A stretch of DNA of 34,925 nt from DATLYH01 sp035575035 (GCA_035575035.1 DATLYH010000344.1:1-34925); one strand, 5' to 3'. Counted from the stretch's first letter, positions 1 through 7,693 are shown. Notes: generated from the sequence alone by a model not told the origin. A program made the numbers and translations.

Positions 1-241
1 GGGCCGCCTTCGGCACCCGCCGGCCGTTGAGGTACGTGCCGTTGGTCGAGTCGAGATCGTGCAGGACGGCCCCGCGGCTGGTCAGATCGATGCGAGCGTG
101 GTGCCAGGAGACCCCCTGGCTGTAGGGACCGGCCAGGACCACCTCGCCCTGGGGGTCGCGGCCGATGCGCAGCGCGGGCGCGAGGTGTTCGACGGTGGAG
201 GACGTCTCAGGAGATGTGAAAACTTGCAGCCGCAACTTCAT
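1..241 (-). CDS. FHA-domain protein, N-terminal part only
   Basis: The minus strand reads from an ATG at 241 off the left edge of the window, giving about 80 residues. It shows a near-complete forkhead-associated fold: RIGRDP near residue 27, VSWHHARI (the Ser and His that contact phosphothreonine) near residue 44, and LDSTNGTYLNG near residue 63. FHA domains bind phosphothreonine peptides, so this protein probably reads the output of Ser/Thr kinases, which are abundant in planctomycetes. The domain starts almost at the N-terminus, so any partner domain must lie beyond the left edge. The gene is transcribed away from the sigma-54 activator at 537. The FHA call is firm; the full architecture is unknown. 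Confidence 0.88.
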   Translation of the reverse strand, partial: MKLRLQVFTSPETSSTVEHLAPALRIGRDPQGEVVLAGPYSQGVSWHHARIDLTSRGAVLHDLDSTNGTYLNGRRVPKAA

Positions 242-536
242 GGTCAAGGGTTCCTGGCAAGAGGCGGGTTTCACCCGATCGGACGGGCGCTGGTACTGTG
301 CCGTTCCATTATGCTGACTTGGTAGTGCTCTGTCGAGACCCGGACCGGGCAGCCCAGATTTCCCCTGCACGCGGACACGTCGGCGTCGGTCCTGCAATCG
401 GGCGGATGCCGCTACCGACGTCGGGGACCGTAGCCGCATGCAGGGGCATTCGGTGCGTGCCGGGGGCCGGGCGTCGGCCCACCGGCCCTGCAAATCTGAT
501 TGTCTGGTCCGGCCCAGCCTGTTAACTTTGCGCTGT
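242..536. promoter_or_regulatory. Divergent intergenic region
   Basis: These 295 bases separate the minus-strand FHA gene from the plus-strand sigma-54 activator, so both promoters should lie here. I see no convincing -35/-10 pair, no complete -24/-12 element and no protein-like reading frame. An in-frame ATG at 438 would extend the activator upstream by 33 residues, but that stretch does not look like coding sequence. Confidence 0.4.
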
Positions 537-2171
537 ATGGGACCTGGTTGGCAAACTCCCGAGGTCATCTCTCCGCCAGGGTTAGTGTCCGCGCCGCCGG
601 CCGAGCGATCCGCCGTCCTGTTGGCGGTTGCCCAGGCGGTCGCTGCCCACTCCGACCTGGCGGCCCTCCTCCGCGACCTGGCGCACGCTCTCTGCGACCA
701 TGTCCGTCTCGATTATCTCAGTTTCAGCCTGGTCGATCCCACGACCCGGGTCGCCGAGTTGCAACTCCTTCAGCCGGTCGGCCTGGCCCGCGCGCCTGAT
801 CCGGCGGACACCCCCACGCAGCTACCGGCCCATGAGTCCCCCACCGCGCTGGTCTGGGACACGCAGCAGCCCCTGTGGCTGACAATCGGGGAAGCCGACC
901 GCCGGTTCCCGACCCTTGCCGCCGCCCTGCGCCGCCAGGGAGTGCGGGTCGTTTGCTTCGTCCCGCTCAGCACGCCGCGGCGGCGGCTCGGGGCGATGGC
1001 CTTCACCAGTTATCAGGATGTCTGCCGAACCGACGACGACCTCGACTTCCTCTCCCAGATCAGCCGCCTGGTCGCCTTGGCCGTCGAGGCCGCCTTGTCC
1101 CGGCGCGAGCTGGAGCAGGCCAACGAGTTGCTGCGGCGCGAACGCGAACGGCTGGCCCAGGAGAAACTTTACCTGGAAGAGGAAATCCGGACCGAGCGGC
1201 GCTTTGACGAGATCATCGGCGAAGGGCCGGCCCTCCGCGCCGTGCTCCGTCAGGTGGAATTGGTTGCCCCGACCGACTCGACCGTGCTCATCCTGGGGGA
1301 GACCGGCACCGGCAAGGAGTTGATCGCCCGGGCCATCCACCGCCTGAGCCAGCGCCGCGACCGCACCTTTGTCAAGCTGAACTGCGCTGCCATCCCGACC
1401 GGCCTGCTGGAAAGCGAGTTGTTCGGCCATGAGAAAGGGGCCTTCACCGGGGCGGTGGAACGACGGATCGGCCGCTTTGAGCTGGCCGACGGCGGTACCC
1501 TATTTCTCGACGAGGTGGGTGACATTCCGCTGGAGCTACAGCCCAAACTGCTGCGGGTCTTGCAGGAGCAGGAGCTGGAGCGGCTCGGCAGCGGCAAAAC
1601 CATCCAGGTGAATGTGCGTCTGGTGGCTGCCACTCACCGGAATCTCGACCGGATGGTGGCAAGCGGGGCGTTCCGCTCCGACCTGTTTTACCGGCTGCAT
1701 GTCTTCCCGATCCGGCTGCCGCCGCTGCGGGAGCGGCGCGAGGACATCCCCGACCTGGTGCGGCACTTCGCCCGGACATTCGCCCGGCGGATCGGCAAGG
1801 TGATCGACACCATCCCGGCCGAGTCGCTGGCCGCCTTGCAGGCTTATGACTGGCCCGGCAATGTCCGGGAGCTGGAGCACCTCATTGAGCGGGCGGTGAT
1901 CCTGTCGCCGGGTCCGGTACTGCGGGTGCCGCTGGGCGACCTACGGCTCTCTCCGCCTGGGGCTTCGCCGCTGACCCTGGCCTCGCGGACGGGAACATTG
2001 CAGGATGCGGAGCGGGAGCTGATCCGTCGGACGCTGGAAGAATGCCGCTGGGTGGTGGGGGGACGGAACGGGGCAGCGGCGCGACTGGGGCTGAAGCGGA
2101 CCACTCTGTTGGCCCGGATGAAGAAGCTCGGCCTCCGCCGTCCTCCCGACCGCGAAGTGTCGATTGGCTGA
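537..2171 (+). CDS. Sigma-54-dependent activator: GAF, AAA+, Fis-type HTH
   Basis: About 544 residues. An N-terminal GAF-like sensor (roughly residues 25-185) is followed by a charged coiled-coil linker (about 190-225) and a sigma-54 interaction AAA+ domain: Walker A GETGTGKE near 253, the GAFTGA loop that contacts sigma-54 near 301, Walker B TLFLDEVGD near 319, and an arginine-finger region with FRSDLFYRL. The C-terminus has a Fis-type helix-turn-helix (GRNGAAARLGLKRTTL, near 508). This order matches FhlA/NorR-like activators rather than response regulators, since there is no receiver domain; a small ligand or redox signal sensed by the GAF domain is likely. The start is uncertain: 537 lacks a good Shine-Dalgarno, but the extra residues from 438 look non-coding. 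A repeat array follows directly after the stop. Target genes cannot be told from the sequence. Confidence 0.9.
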   Translation: MGPGWQTPEVISPPGLVSAPPAERSAVLLAVAQAVAAHSDLAALLRDLAHALCDHVRLDYLSFSLVDPTTRVAELQLLQPVGLARAPDPADTPTQLPAHESPTALVWDTQQPLWLTIGEADRRFPTLAAALRRQGVRVVCFVPLSTPRRRLGAMAFTSYQDVCRTDDDLDFLSQISRLVALAVEAALSRRELEQANELLRRERERLAQEKLYLEEEIRTERRFDEIIGEGPALRAVLRQVELVAPTDSTVLILGETGTGKELIARAIHRLSQRRDRTFVKLNCAAIPTGLLESELFGHEKGAFTGAVERRIGRFELADGGTLFLDEVGDIPLELQPKLLRVLQEQELERLGSGKTIQVNVRLVAATHRNLDRMVASGAFRSDLFYRLHVFPIRLPPLRERREDIPDLVRHFARTFARRIGKVIDTIPAESLAALQAYDWPGNVRELEHLIERAVILSPGPVLRVPLGDLRLSPPGASPLTLASRTGTLQDAERELIRRTLEECRWVVGGRNGAAARLGLKRTTLLARMKKLGLRRPPDREVSIG

Positions 2172-2192
2172 GATGCTCCGCGACGTTCCTCC

Positions 2193-2371
2193 GAGCCCGA
2201 AGCGTTAGCGACGGGTATTATCCGAGCCCGAAGCGTTAGCGACGGGTATTATCCGAGCCCGGAGCGTTAGCGCCGGGTACTATCCGAGCCCGGAGCGTGA
2301 GCGCCGGGTATTATCCGAGCCCGAAGCGTTAGCGCCGGGTACTATCCGAGCCCGGAGCGTTAGCGACGGGT
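2193..2371. repeat. 31-bp tandem array, six copies
   Basis: Six head-to-tail copies start at 2193, 2224, 2255, 2286, 2317 and 2348, an exact 31-bp period. Each begins GAGCCCGRAGCGTTAGCG and continues MCGGGTAYTATCC; variation is limited to a few fixed positions. The CCCG near the start and CGGG near the end of each unit are complementary, so every unit could form a short hairpin. The array lies between the activator and the adaptor gene. Units of the same family occur in opposite orientation at 5346-5521 and as degenerate copies elsewhere in the window. Confidence 0.9.
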
Positions 2372-2496
2372 GGTCGCTTCGGAGCGATCCGGTTTTCCGT
2401 AGCGATTTGCCCCGCGGCAAGGTACAACGGTAAGGACCAAAACAATTCGTCTGCCACGGAGGCAACCATTCCCTCACCCTTCCGGAGAGGTCAACC

Positions 2497-4080
2497 ATGC
2501 TGAACGGTACCCGTCTACTGGCATGCCTGGTCCTGGCCGGCTTAATCGCTGGCTACAGCCTCACCGCCGCGACCCAGCCGACCGTCGCTCCGGATCAACC
2601 GAAAGCCGAGAAGCCGACGGAAACTCCCAAGAAGCCGACGACTGCGGCCCCCAAGCCGCCGACCCACAAGGTCGAGAAGGGACCTTTCAAGGTCGAGGTC
2701 ACCCTCAAGGGGGTCTTCGAGGCCGAGCACATGGCCGAGCTATCGATCAGCCCCGAGGCCTGGGGCCCCCAGGCGGGCGGCGGTCCCCTTGTCCTCAAGA
2801 AGGTGGTCGAGCATGGCACGGCTGTCCGCCAGGGCGACCCGGTGCTCTGGATCGACACCGAGAAGATCGACCAAACCATCCGCGACCTGGAGACCGACCG
2901 CCGGCTCACTGAGGTGGCCATCCGGCTGGCTGAGGAGGAGTTGCCGATCCTGGAGAAGGCAATGCCGCAGGAGTTGGCCGCAGCCGAGCGGGCCCGACGC
3001 TTCGCCGACGAGGACCTCAAGAAATTCCTCGAACAGGACCGCGCCCTGATGGAGAAGATCGCCAACTTCCAGGTCAAGCGCGCTAACGATTGGGTGGAGT
3101 ACGAGCGGGAGGAGCTGCGTCAGCTTGAGAAGATGTACCGCTCCAAGGACCTGACCGAGGAGACGGAAGAGATCATCCTCAAGCGGCAGCGGAATTACCT
3201 CGAGGCAGCGATCTTCTACCTGAAGCTGGCCGAGATCTACCGCGACGAAACGATCAAGATAGACCTGCCGCGCCGCGACCTGATGCTCCGCGAGAACGCC
3301 GACAAGACGGCCCTGGCCCTGGACAAGGCCCGGACGACCCTGCCGCTGCAACTGAACCAGAAACGGTTGGCCCTGGAGAAGCTCAAGTATGAGCGGGACA
3401 AGGCCGGCGAACGGCTGGCAAAGCTAAAGCGGGACCGCGAGGCCCTGACGATCAAGTCGCCGACCGATGGCATCGTCTACCACGGCCGGTGCGTCCGCGG
3501 CCAGTGGCCGGCCGGCGCCAGCGATCGGCTCCGCCGCGGCGGCATGGTCCAACCCGACGAGGTCCTGCTCACTGTGGTCCAGACCAAGCCCCTCTTCGTG
3601 CGGGCGGAGGTCGAGGAGAAGGACCTGCACCACCTCCACGACGGTCTGAAAGGAAAACTGACGCCGACGACCGCGCCTGATGCCCGCCTGACGGCCCGGG
3701 TCGAGAAGGTTTCCCTGGTCCCGGTGGGGCCTGGCAAGTTTGATGCGCGCTTTGCCGTCGAGGTCGGCGACGGCGCCCCGACGTTGATGCCGGGGATGGG
3801 CTGCTCGATCAAATTCATCCCCTACCTCAAGGAGCAGGCGATCAGCGTGCCCGCCTCGGCGGTCTTCACCGACGACCTGGACGACGAGAAGCACTACGTT
3901 TTGCTGCCGGGCAAGGATGGCAAGCCGATCAGACGGCCGGTCGTCGTCGGCAAGAAGAGCGACCGGAAGGTGGAGATTGTGGAGGGATTGCAGGAGGGGG
4001 AGGAAATCCTACTGGAAAAGCCCGGCGAGGGCAGGCGGGCCGATCTGCCGCTGCCGTTGCCGGCCCTCGGCAAGGAGTAA
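2497..4080 (+). CDS. HlyD/RND-type periplasmic adaptor protein
   Basis: 527 residues. An N-terminal hydrophobic signal or anchor segment (about 5-25) is followed by a Pro/Lys/Thr-rich spacer (25-55), the first half of a lipoyl-like barrel-sandwich domain (about 60-115), a long charged coiled-coil hairpin (about 120-320), the second lipoyl half (KSPTDGIVYHG near 325) and a beta-barrel and membrane-proximal part to the end. Proteins of this family bridge an inner-membrane transporter and an outer-membrane channel. The start has a purine-rich Shine-Dalgarno (GGAGAGG) upstream. The stop lies 4 nt before the next gene, so the two are probably co-translated. No RND, MFS or ABC partner and no TolC-like channel lies nearby, so the partner must be elsewhere or the role differs from efflux. 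Family call is good; substrate unknown. Confidence 0.85.
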   Translation: MLNGTRLLACLVLAGLIAGYSLTAATQPTVAPDQPKAEKPTETPKKPTTAAPKPPTHKVEKGPFKVEVTLKGVFEAEHMAELSISPEAWGPQAGGGPLVLKKVVEHGTAVRQGDPVLWIDTEKIDQTIRDLETDRRLTEVAIRLAEEELPILEKAMPQELAAAERARRFADEDLKKFLEQDRALMEKIANFQVKRANDWVEYEREELRQLEKMYRSKDLTEETEEIILKRQRNYLEAAIFYLKLAEIYRDETIKIDLPRRDLMLRENADKTALALDKARTTLPLQLNQKRLALEKLKYERDKAGERLAKLKRDREALTIKSPTDGIVYHGRCVRGQWPAGASDRLRRGGMVQPDEVLLTVVQTKPLFVRAEVEEKDLHHLHDGLKGKLTPTTAPDARLTARVEKVSLVPVGPGKFDARFAVEVGDGAPTLMPGMGCSIKFIPYLKEQAISVPASAVFTDDLDDEKHYVLLPGKDGKPIRRPVVVGKKSDRKVEIVEGLQEGEEILLEKPGEGRRADLPLPLPALGKE

Positions 4081-4084
4081 AGCC

Positions 4085-5302
4085 ATGAGACGGTCGTTGT
4101 GGATTGCCGCGGCCCTGCTGCTGGGGGTGCCGGGTTGGTTCGGGGCGGCCGAGTTGGCCGAGGCGCCGCCCGCGCCCGAGCCGACACCCCGGCCCGGTCC
4201 GGTAGACCCGCCCAAGCCGGGCGTTCTCGACGAGGCCATCCGGCGCGGCGTGGCCTTTCTGCTTAAGGACCAGAACGAGGACGGTTCCTGGGGCGGCCCG
4301 GAGCGGACCAAGGGGCTGAACATCTACGCCCCCGTTCCCGGCTCGCACCATGCCTTCCGCGCCGCTGTCACCGCTCTGTGTGTCTCCGCCCTGATCGAGG
4401 CGGGCGGCGACAGCGCAGAGGTCCGCAAGGCGATCGAGCGCGGCGAGGCCTACCTGTTCGAGCACCTGTCCCGGGTGCGGCGGGCGACGCCGGATGTCCT
4501 TTACAACGTCTGGACCCATGCCTACGCCATCCAGGCCCTGGTTCGCATGCACCAGCGGCTGCCCGAGGACGCGGAGCGGAAGGCCCGGATCGAGAAACTG
4601 ATCCGCGAGCAGATAGACTGGTTGGCGCGCTTCGAGTCGGTGGACGGCGGCTGGGGCTACTATGACTTCCGCGTCGGCAGCCAGCGGCCGGCTACCGACT
4701 CGACCCCGTTCGTCAGCGGCACCGTACTGGTCGCCTTCCACGAAGCCAAGCAGATCGGCATCGAGCCGCCGGAAAAGCTGGTTAAGCGGGCAATCGCCTC
4801 CATCATCCGCCAGCGCAAGCCGGACTTCACCTACCTGTACGGCGAATATCTGAAGTGGTCTCCGATGCATCCGATCAATCGCCCCGGCGGCAGCCTGGGC
4901 CGGTCGCAGTGCTGCAATGTTGCCTTGCGGCTGTGGAAGGATGAGCAGGTCACCGATGAAGTGCTGACCACCTGGCTGGACCGGTTGATCGCCCGCAACG
5001 GCTGGCTCGACATGGGGCGGAAGCGGCCGATCCCGCATGAGTCGCACTTCGCCGTGGCCGGATACTTCTACTACTACGGCCACTACTACGCCGCTTTGTG
5101 CATCGAACAGCTGCCGGCGGAGAAGCGCCCCTTCTACCAGGACCACATGGTCCAGCTGTTCCTGCCGAAGCAGGAGCAGGATGGCTCGTGGTGGGACTAC
5201 CCGCTGTACAATTACCACCAACAGTACGGCACCGCCTTCGCTCTGATGACGCTGAAGCGCTGCCAACGGCCGACCGGGGAGACACCCAGCAAGGGCGAGT
5301 AA
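4085..5302 (+). CDS. Exported prenyltransferase/squalene-cyclase-like alpha-toroid protein
   Basis: 405 residues. ATG 4085 follows the adaptor stop by 4 nt, and an AAGGAG at the end of that gene serves as Shine-Dalgarno. Residues 1-21 look like a signal peptide, followed by a Pro-rich linker to about 47. The body shows repeated helical QW-type motifs: QNEDGSWG (63-70), SVDGGWGYYDF in the middle and QEQDGSWWDYPLY near the C-terminus, with hydrophobic helices between. This is the alpha/alpha-toroid fold of squalene cyclases, prenyltransferase beta subunits and TED-like proteins. I see no DXDD cyclase acid motif, so a classical terpene cyclase is unlikely. Planctomycetes encode many exported copies of this repeat with unknown function. 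Pairing with an HlyD adaptor suggests a shared envelope process. Fold call is good; function unknown. Confidence 0.8.
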   Translation: MRRSLWIAAALLLGVPGWFGAAELAEAPPAPEPTPRPGPVDPPKPGVLDEAIRRGVAFLLKDQNEDGSWGGPERTKGLNIYAPVPGSHHAFRAAVTALCVSALIEAGGDSAEVRKAIERGEAYLFEHLSRVRRATPDVLYNVWTHAYAIQALVRMHQRLPEDAERKARIEKLIREQIDWLARFESVDGGWGYYDFRVGSQRPATDSTPFVSGTVLVAFHEAKQIGIEPPEKLVKRAIASIIRQRKPDFTYLYGEYLKWSPMHPINRPGGSLGRSQCCNVALRLWKDEQVTDEVLTTWLDRLIARNGWLDMGRKRPIPHESHFAVAGYFYYYGHYYAALCIEQLPAEKRPFYQDHMVQLFLPKQEQDGSWWDYPLYNYHQQYGTAFALMTLKRCQRPTGETPSKGE

Positions 5303-5345
5303 GGATACCCAATCATCCCCATTGAGCTGCGCCTCCAGCAAGCGC

Positions 5346-5521
5346 ACCCCGTCGCTGACGCTCCGGGCTCGGAAGACCCCGTCGCTGACGCTCCGGGCTC
5401 GGACAATACCAGCGCGGACGCTTCGGGCTCGGACAATACCCAGCGCGGACGCTCCGGGCTCGGACAATACCCAGTGTGGACGCTTCGGGCTCGGACAATA
5501 CCCAGCGCGGACGCTCCGGGC
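5346..5521. repeat. 30-31-bp tandem array, six copies, inverse of the 2193 array
   Basis: The core CGGGCTCGGA recurs at about 5364, 5394, 5424, 5455 and 5486, with a degenerate sixth unit ending CCGGGCGC at 5521. Units read CCCGTCGCTGACGCTCCGGG or the variant CCCAGCGCGGACGCTCCGGG, the reverse complement of the family at 2193-2371. The two arrays therefore flank the adaptor/toroid gene pair in opposite orientation. No unique spacers separate the units, so this is not CRISPR. Confidence 0.88.
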
Positions 5522-5531
5522 GCTGTTTAAA

Positions 5532-5640
5532 GAAAAAAAGCCCCCGGCGGAGCCCCAGCCGCCGGGGGCGAACAACAGAGGAGTGCTGAGATGAGCGGCC
5601 CGGAGAGGATCTGGCTTCCTCTCCCCTCCGGGCCGTGAAC
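5532..5640 (-). ncRNA. Candidate orphan structured small RNA
   Basis: On the minus strand this stretch offers a strong hairpin (5596-5605 pairing with 5626-5635, ten perfect base pairs), a short single-stranded segment and then the intrinsic terminator at 5540-5569. No open reading frame is credible here on either strand, and no minus-strand protein gene explains the terminator. I infer a small RNA starting somewhere between about 5640 and 5720. I could not find a strong promoter: CTGACT with a poor -10 match is the best seen. It could instead be debris of mobile repeats. Confidence 0.35.
5540..5569 (-). terminator. Intrinsic terminator on the minus strand
   Basis: GCCCCCGGCGG (5540-5550) pairs perfectly with CCGCCGGGGGC (5559-5569) around an 8-nt loop. 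The seven A residues at 5533-5539 become a U-tract only for leftward transcription, so this is a canonical minus-strand terminator. No minus-strand gene lies directly upstream of it; the nearest ends at 6431 and has its own terminator at 6393-6416. See the small-RNA entry. Confidence 0.75.
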
Positions 5641-5845
5641 CATGGTATCGGTCTGCTACAAGGAAGAGTCAGTTTTCCCCGCCCCATCCGCCACCCCCAG
5701 ACGATTTTTTCTTCCTTTTGAACGGCCGGGGGGTTACCCTCATCAAGAAGATCACCGGTGCCGCGCCGGTTGCACTCCGTCATCTCCCCCGGTCGCTGCC
5801 GATGCGTCCGGTGGCAAGGGGGAACCGTCGGCAGGAGTCAAGGCG

Positions 5846-6352
5846 ATGCCCTCTTCCGACTACCCGAATCCTAGTGTGGGCAAACTGGTCGCGTCATGGC
5901 TCTCCCTCACCGAGCGGGTCGTCTGGGCCCTCGCCAGCAAGGCGCAGGGGCTGACCGAAGGGGCCTCCGACGCGGTGAAGGACGCTCTCCTCGACCTGGG
6001 CAGCGACCCGTCCGGCGACGGCCCGGCCGATGCTGCCGGGGCGCAGGCCCTGCCGCCGCTCAACCCCGACGAGTTGGCGGCCGCGCTGCGCGGCGCGATC
6101 GAGTATGCCCTCTATCGGGCGGCCGAGGCGATCAATGAGGACGCCTGCGGCTGCTGGACCGAGGTGACCCGGGAGCGGGTGCTGGCGATCTTCACCGAAC
6201 TGGCCCAGGAGGTGCTGGACCAGGCGCTGGAGCTGCGCGTTGCCGCGGCCGAGGACGATCTGTCGTCGGCAGCAGGCGGTGAATGGGCCCGGAGATACCG
6301 GCGCATGCTGGCCGCGGAAGGGCGCTGGCCGCCCCGAGAGGTCTGCCGGTAG
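5846..6352 (+). CDS. Hypothetical helical protein
   Basis: 168 residues from ATG 5846, which has GGAG in good position; the reading frame continues upstream to 5642 but that part looks non-coding. The product is acidic, without signal peptide or membrane segment. Residues 1-45 and 75-160 are predicted amphipathic helices (for example SLTERVVWALASK and ELAAALRGAIEYALYRAAEA), joined by a Gly/Asp/Pro-rich linker. Two cysteines sit in DACGCW. I recognise no domain. The terminator hairpin at 6393-6416 lies 41 nt after the stop, so this gene and the convergent gene at 6431 probably share it. Confidence 0.7.
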   Translation: MPSSDYPNPSVGKLVASWLSLTERVVWALASKAQGLTEGASDAVKDALLDLGSDPSGDGPADAAGAQALPPLNPDELAAALRGAIEYALYRAAEAINEDACGCWTEVTRERVLAIFTELAQEVLDQALELRVAAAEDDLSSAAGGEWARRYRRMLAAEGRWPPREVCR

Positions 6353-6392
6353 TGCCGAGCGGCTCTCCGGGCGGGGATGGGGCAACGAAAAC

Positions 6393-6416
6393 GCCCACGG
6401 GGACAACCCCGTGGGC
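6393..6416. terminator. Perfect hairpin between convergent genes
   Basis: GCCCACGGGG (6393-6402) pairs with CCCCGTGGGC (6407-6416) around the loop ACAA, ten perfect base pairs. Leftward transcription meets CGTTTTCG after the hairpin, so it most likely ends the minus-strand gene at 6431-6832; in the plus direction it has only a weak T-run. Confidence 0.75.
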
Positions 6417-6430
6417 TTCCATGAACGGCT

Positions 6431-6832
6431 TTACTTGTCCTTGCCCTTCCCCTTCTTAAACCCGCCGAAACCGCCCGCCCGGATCTCGGTGATCTTCTTG
6501 TTGTCGGCGTCGGTAATGATGGTGGCCGGAACGCCCTTCTCCTGAATGTCGGTGAACATCTTGTTCTTCAGGCCCCCTTCGATGGGGTCGCCGGCGTCAA
6601 ACTTCTTGGTTTCCGGATTAAACTTGGCCTTGACCACCTTGACGTTGGCGGCTACCGGCAGGGTCGTTGGTTGGCCCTTCTCGAGCTTCTTGGTCTCCGG
6701 GTCGAACTTGGTCTTGGTGAAGGTGACCTTGTCGCCTTCCACCTTGGTGATGACCGCCCTGAACTCGTCGGCCAGGGTGAGGCCGACACAGAGCACCAGG
6801 ATGACCGCTCCACAGACGACTTTCCGGAACAT
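6431..6832 (-). CDS. Small exported protein with internal duplication
   Basis: 133 residues. The start at ATG 6832 is set by AAGGAG about 7 nt upstream; a longer frame to 6976 is not supported. Residues 1-22 form a signal peptide (MFRKVVCGAVILVLCVGLTLA). The mature protein is Lys-rich and contains a repeated motif, FDPETKKLEKGQP and FNPETKKFDAGDP, about 30 residues apart, then a Gly/Lys tail GGFGGFKKGKGK. The motifs do not fit an EF-hand. I recognise no named family and cannot assign a function; it is probably a periplasmic beta-rich protein. Confidence 0.75.
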   Translation of the reverse strand: MFRKVVCGAVILVLCVGLTLADEFRAVITKVEGDKVTFTKTKFDPETKKLEKGQPTTLPVAANVKVVKAKFNPETKKFDAGDPIEGGLKNKMFTDIQEKGVPATIITDADNKKITEIRAGGFGGFKKGKGKDK

Positions 6833-7142
6833 GCCTTCTCCTTGTAAGACGATCACTGTCTGAGCCCGGCCCGGCGCCGGGGCCACTCTCCGAAGGTTGG
6901 TGCGAGTAAATGATTGGGCGTTGAGTCCGGAAAAGAACGCGCCGAGGAGGAGGCAGGCCCGAAGGCAAAAGTCCACTCGACCGGCCCCGCCTCAACCGGC
7001 ATTGGATTAAACCCCCACTGGAGAGGAAGGTATCGGCCCGCCGCGTCGATTTCCGGCGCCCTTGCGACGGTGCAGCAAGGTTCCCGTAGCTTGGGCGGCG
7101 CCCCAAGCCCATCGCCCCAGCCACTCCCTAAGGCGGTGCCTT
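6833..7142. other. Intergenic region, no gene seen
   Basis: 310 bases between two minus-strand genes. It should carry the promoter of the exported protein at 6431-6832 and the end of the upstream transcript. Reading frames crossing it lack ribosome sites and look like shadows. I see no strong hairpin or promoter. Confidence 0.4.
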
Positions 7143-7433
7143 TCACCTCTTCTGCGGTGCGGCCGGAATGGGCCGGCAGCAATGCTTGCAGACGACCGCC
7201 TCCCGTAGGATCATCTCGGCGCAAAACGGACACTTCCGCACCAGACCCCGGTAGGGAAAGCACAGCACGATGATGACGCCGAGCCATCCCAAGAGGATCC
7301 CGAGGGCAAAACCAGGCCCCGAACCGATGGCCCGAGAGCGCCCCAGGTAGGAGCCCACATAGGCAGGGATCAGTAGCCAGCCGGCGGCGAACAACACACT
7401 GCCGCAGACGAGCAGCAGCTCGGACATGGACAT
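7143..7433 (-). CDS. Two-helix membrane protein with C-terminal zinc ribbon
   Basis: 96 residues from ATG 7433, with AGGAG about 9 nt upstream; a second ATG at 7427 is possible. Two hydrophobic stretches (about residues 3-28 and 43-60) suggest two membrane spans. A C-terminal CPFC-x10-CKHC motif (about 69-86) is a treble-clef or ribbon-type zinc site like those on many small membrane proteins. The C-terminal ribbon should face the cytoplasm if basic residues follow the positive-inside rule. Function unknown. A perfect 19-bp inverted repeat lies just upstream, in the likely leader. Confidence 0.75.
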   Translation of the reverse strand: MSMSELLLVCGSVLFAAGWLLIPAYVGSYLGRSRAIGSGPGFALGILLGWLGVIIVLCFPYRGLVRKCPFCAEMILREAVVCKHCCRPIPAAPQKR

Positions 7434-7456
7434 GGCGACACACTCCTGGGCCGGGC

Positions 7457-7507
7457 TGTCCCGCCCGCGGCCGCGGGAGTGTGAGAGACGCGGCCGCGGG
7501 CGGGACA
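7457..7507. repeat. Perfect 19-bp inverted repeat
   Basis: TGTCCCGCCCGCGGCCGCG (7457-7475) is repeated exactly in reverse complement at 7489-7507, with a 13-bp spacer. It sits 24-74 bp upstream of the minus-strand start at 7433, so it could be a leader hairpin, a dimeric operator or a small palindromic mobile element. Confidence 0.85.
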
Positions 7508-7570
7508 ACCGGGGTCATGACTCCCGGCGGCGCCGGCATAACCTCAGCATGCGTCCAGGCGTGGCCGCTG

Positions 7571-7693
7571 TCAAGCACCCGCCCGGTTGTCGCAGCCCCG
7601 GGCTACCGGGCTGCCTTGTAACGGTCGAGCAGCCTCGGCCCAGGCCGTAAAGCCGCGGATATCGACGAAGATGACCAGCGCGGCGGTTTCCAT
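7571..7693 (-). pseudogene. Remnant of a class III nucleotidyl cyclase N-terminus
   Basis: From ATG 7693 the minus strand reads METAALVIFVDIRGFTAWAE and then about 20 unrelated residues to a stop. FVDIRGFTAWAE matches the first strand and metal-binding Asp of class III adenylate/guanylate cyclase catalytic domains (usual form FxDIxGFT). The rest of the roughly 170-residue domain is absent. A GAGG precedes the ATG. I read this as the surviving 5' end of a deleted cyclase gene. The surrounding 7508-7570 and 7694-7915 hold nothing else I can support. Confidence 0.5.

Noticed and set aside
2193..2371. CRISPR array
   Set aside because: Units abut at a 31-bp period with no unique spacers, and there are no cas genes. 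The same holds for 5346-5521 and 16667-16804.
3929..5575. 548-codon open frame on the minus strand
   Set aside because: Antisense to the toroid protein and running through the tandem repeats; no domain and no ribosome site.
5642..5845. N-terminal extension of the hypothetical gene at 5846
   Set aside because: The 68 extra residues are not protein-like, and the ribosome site favours 5846.
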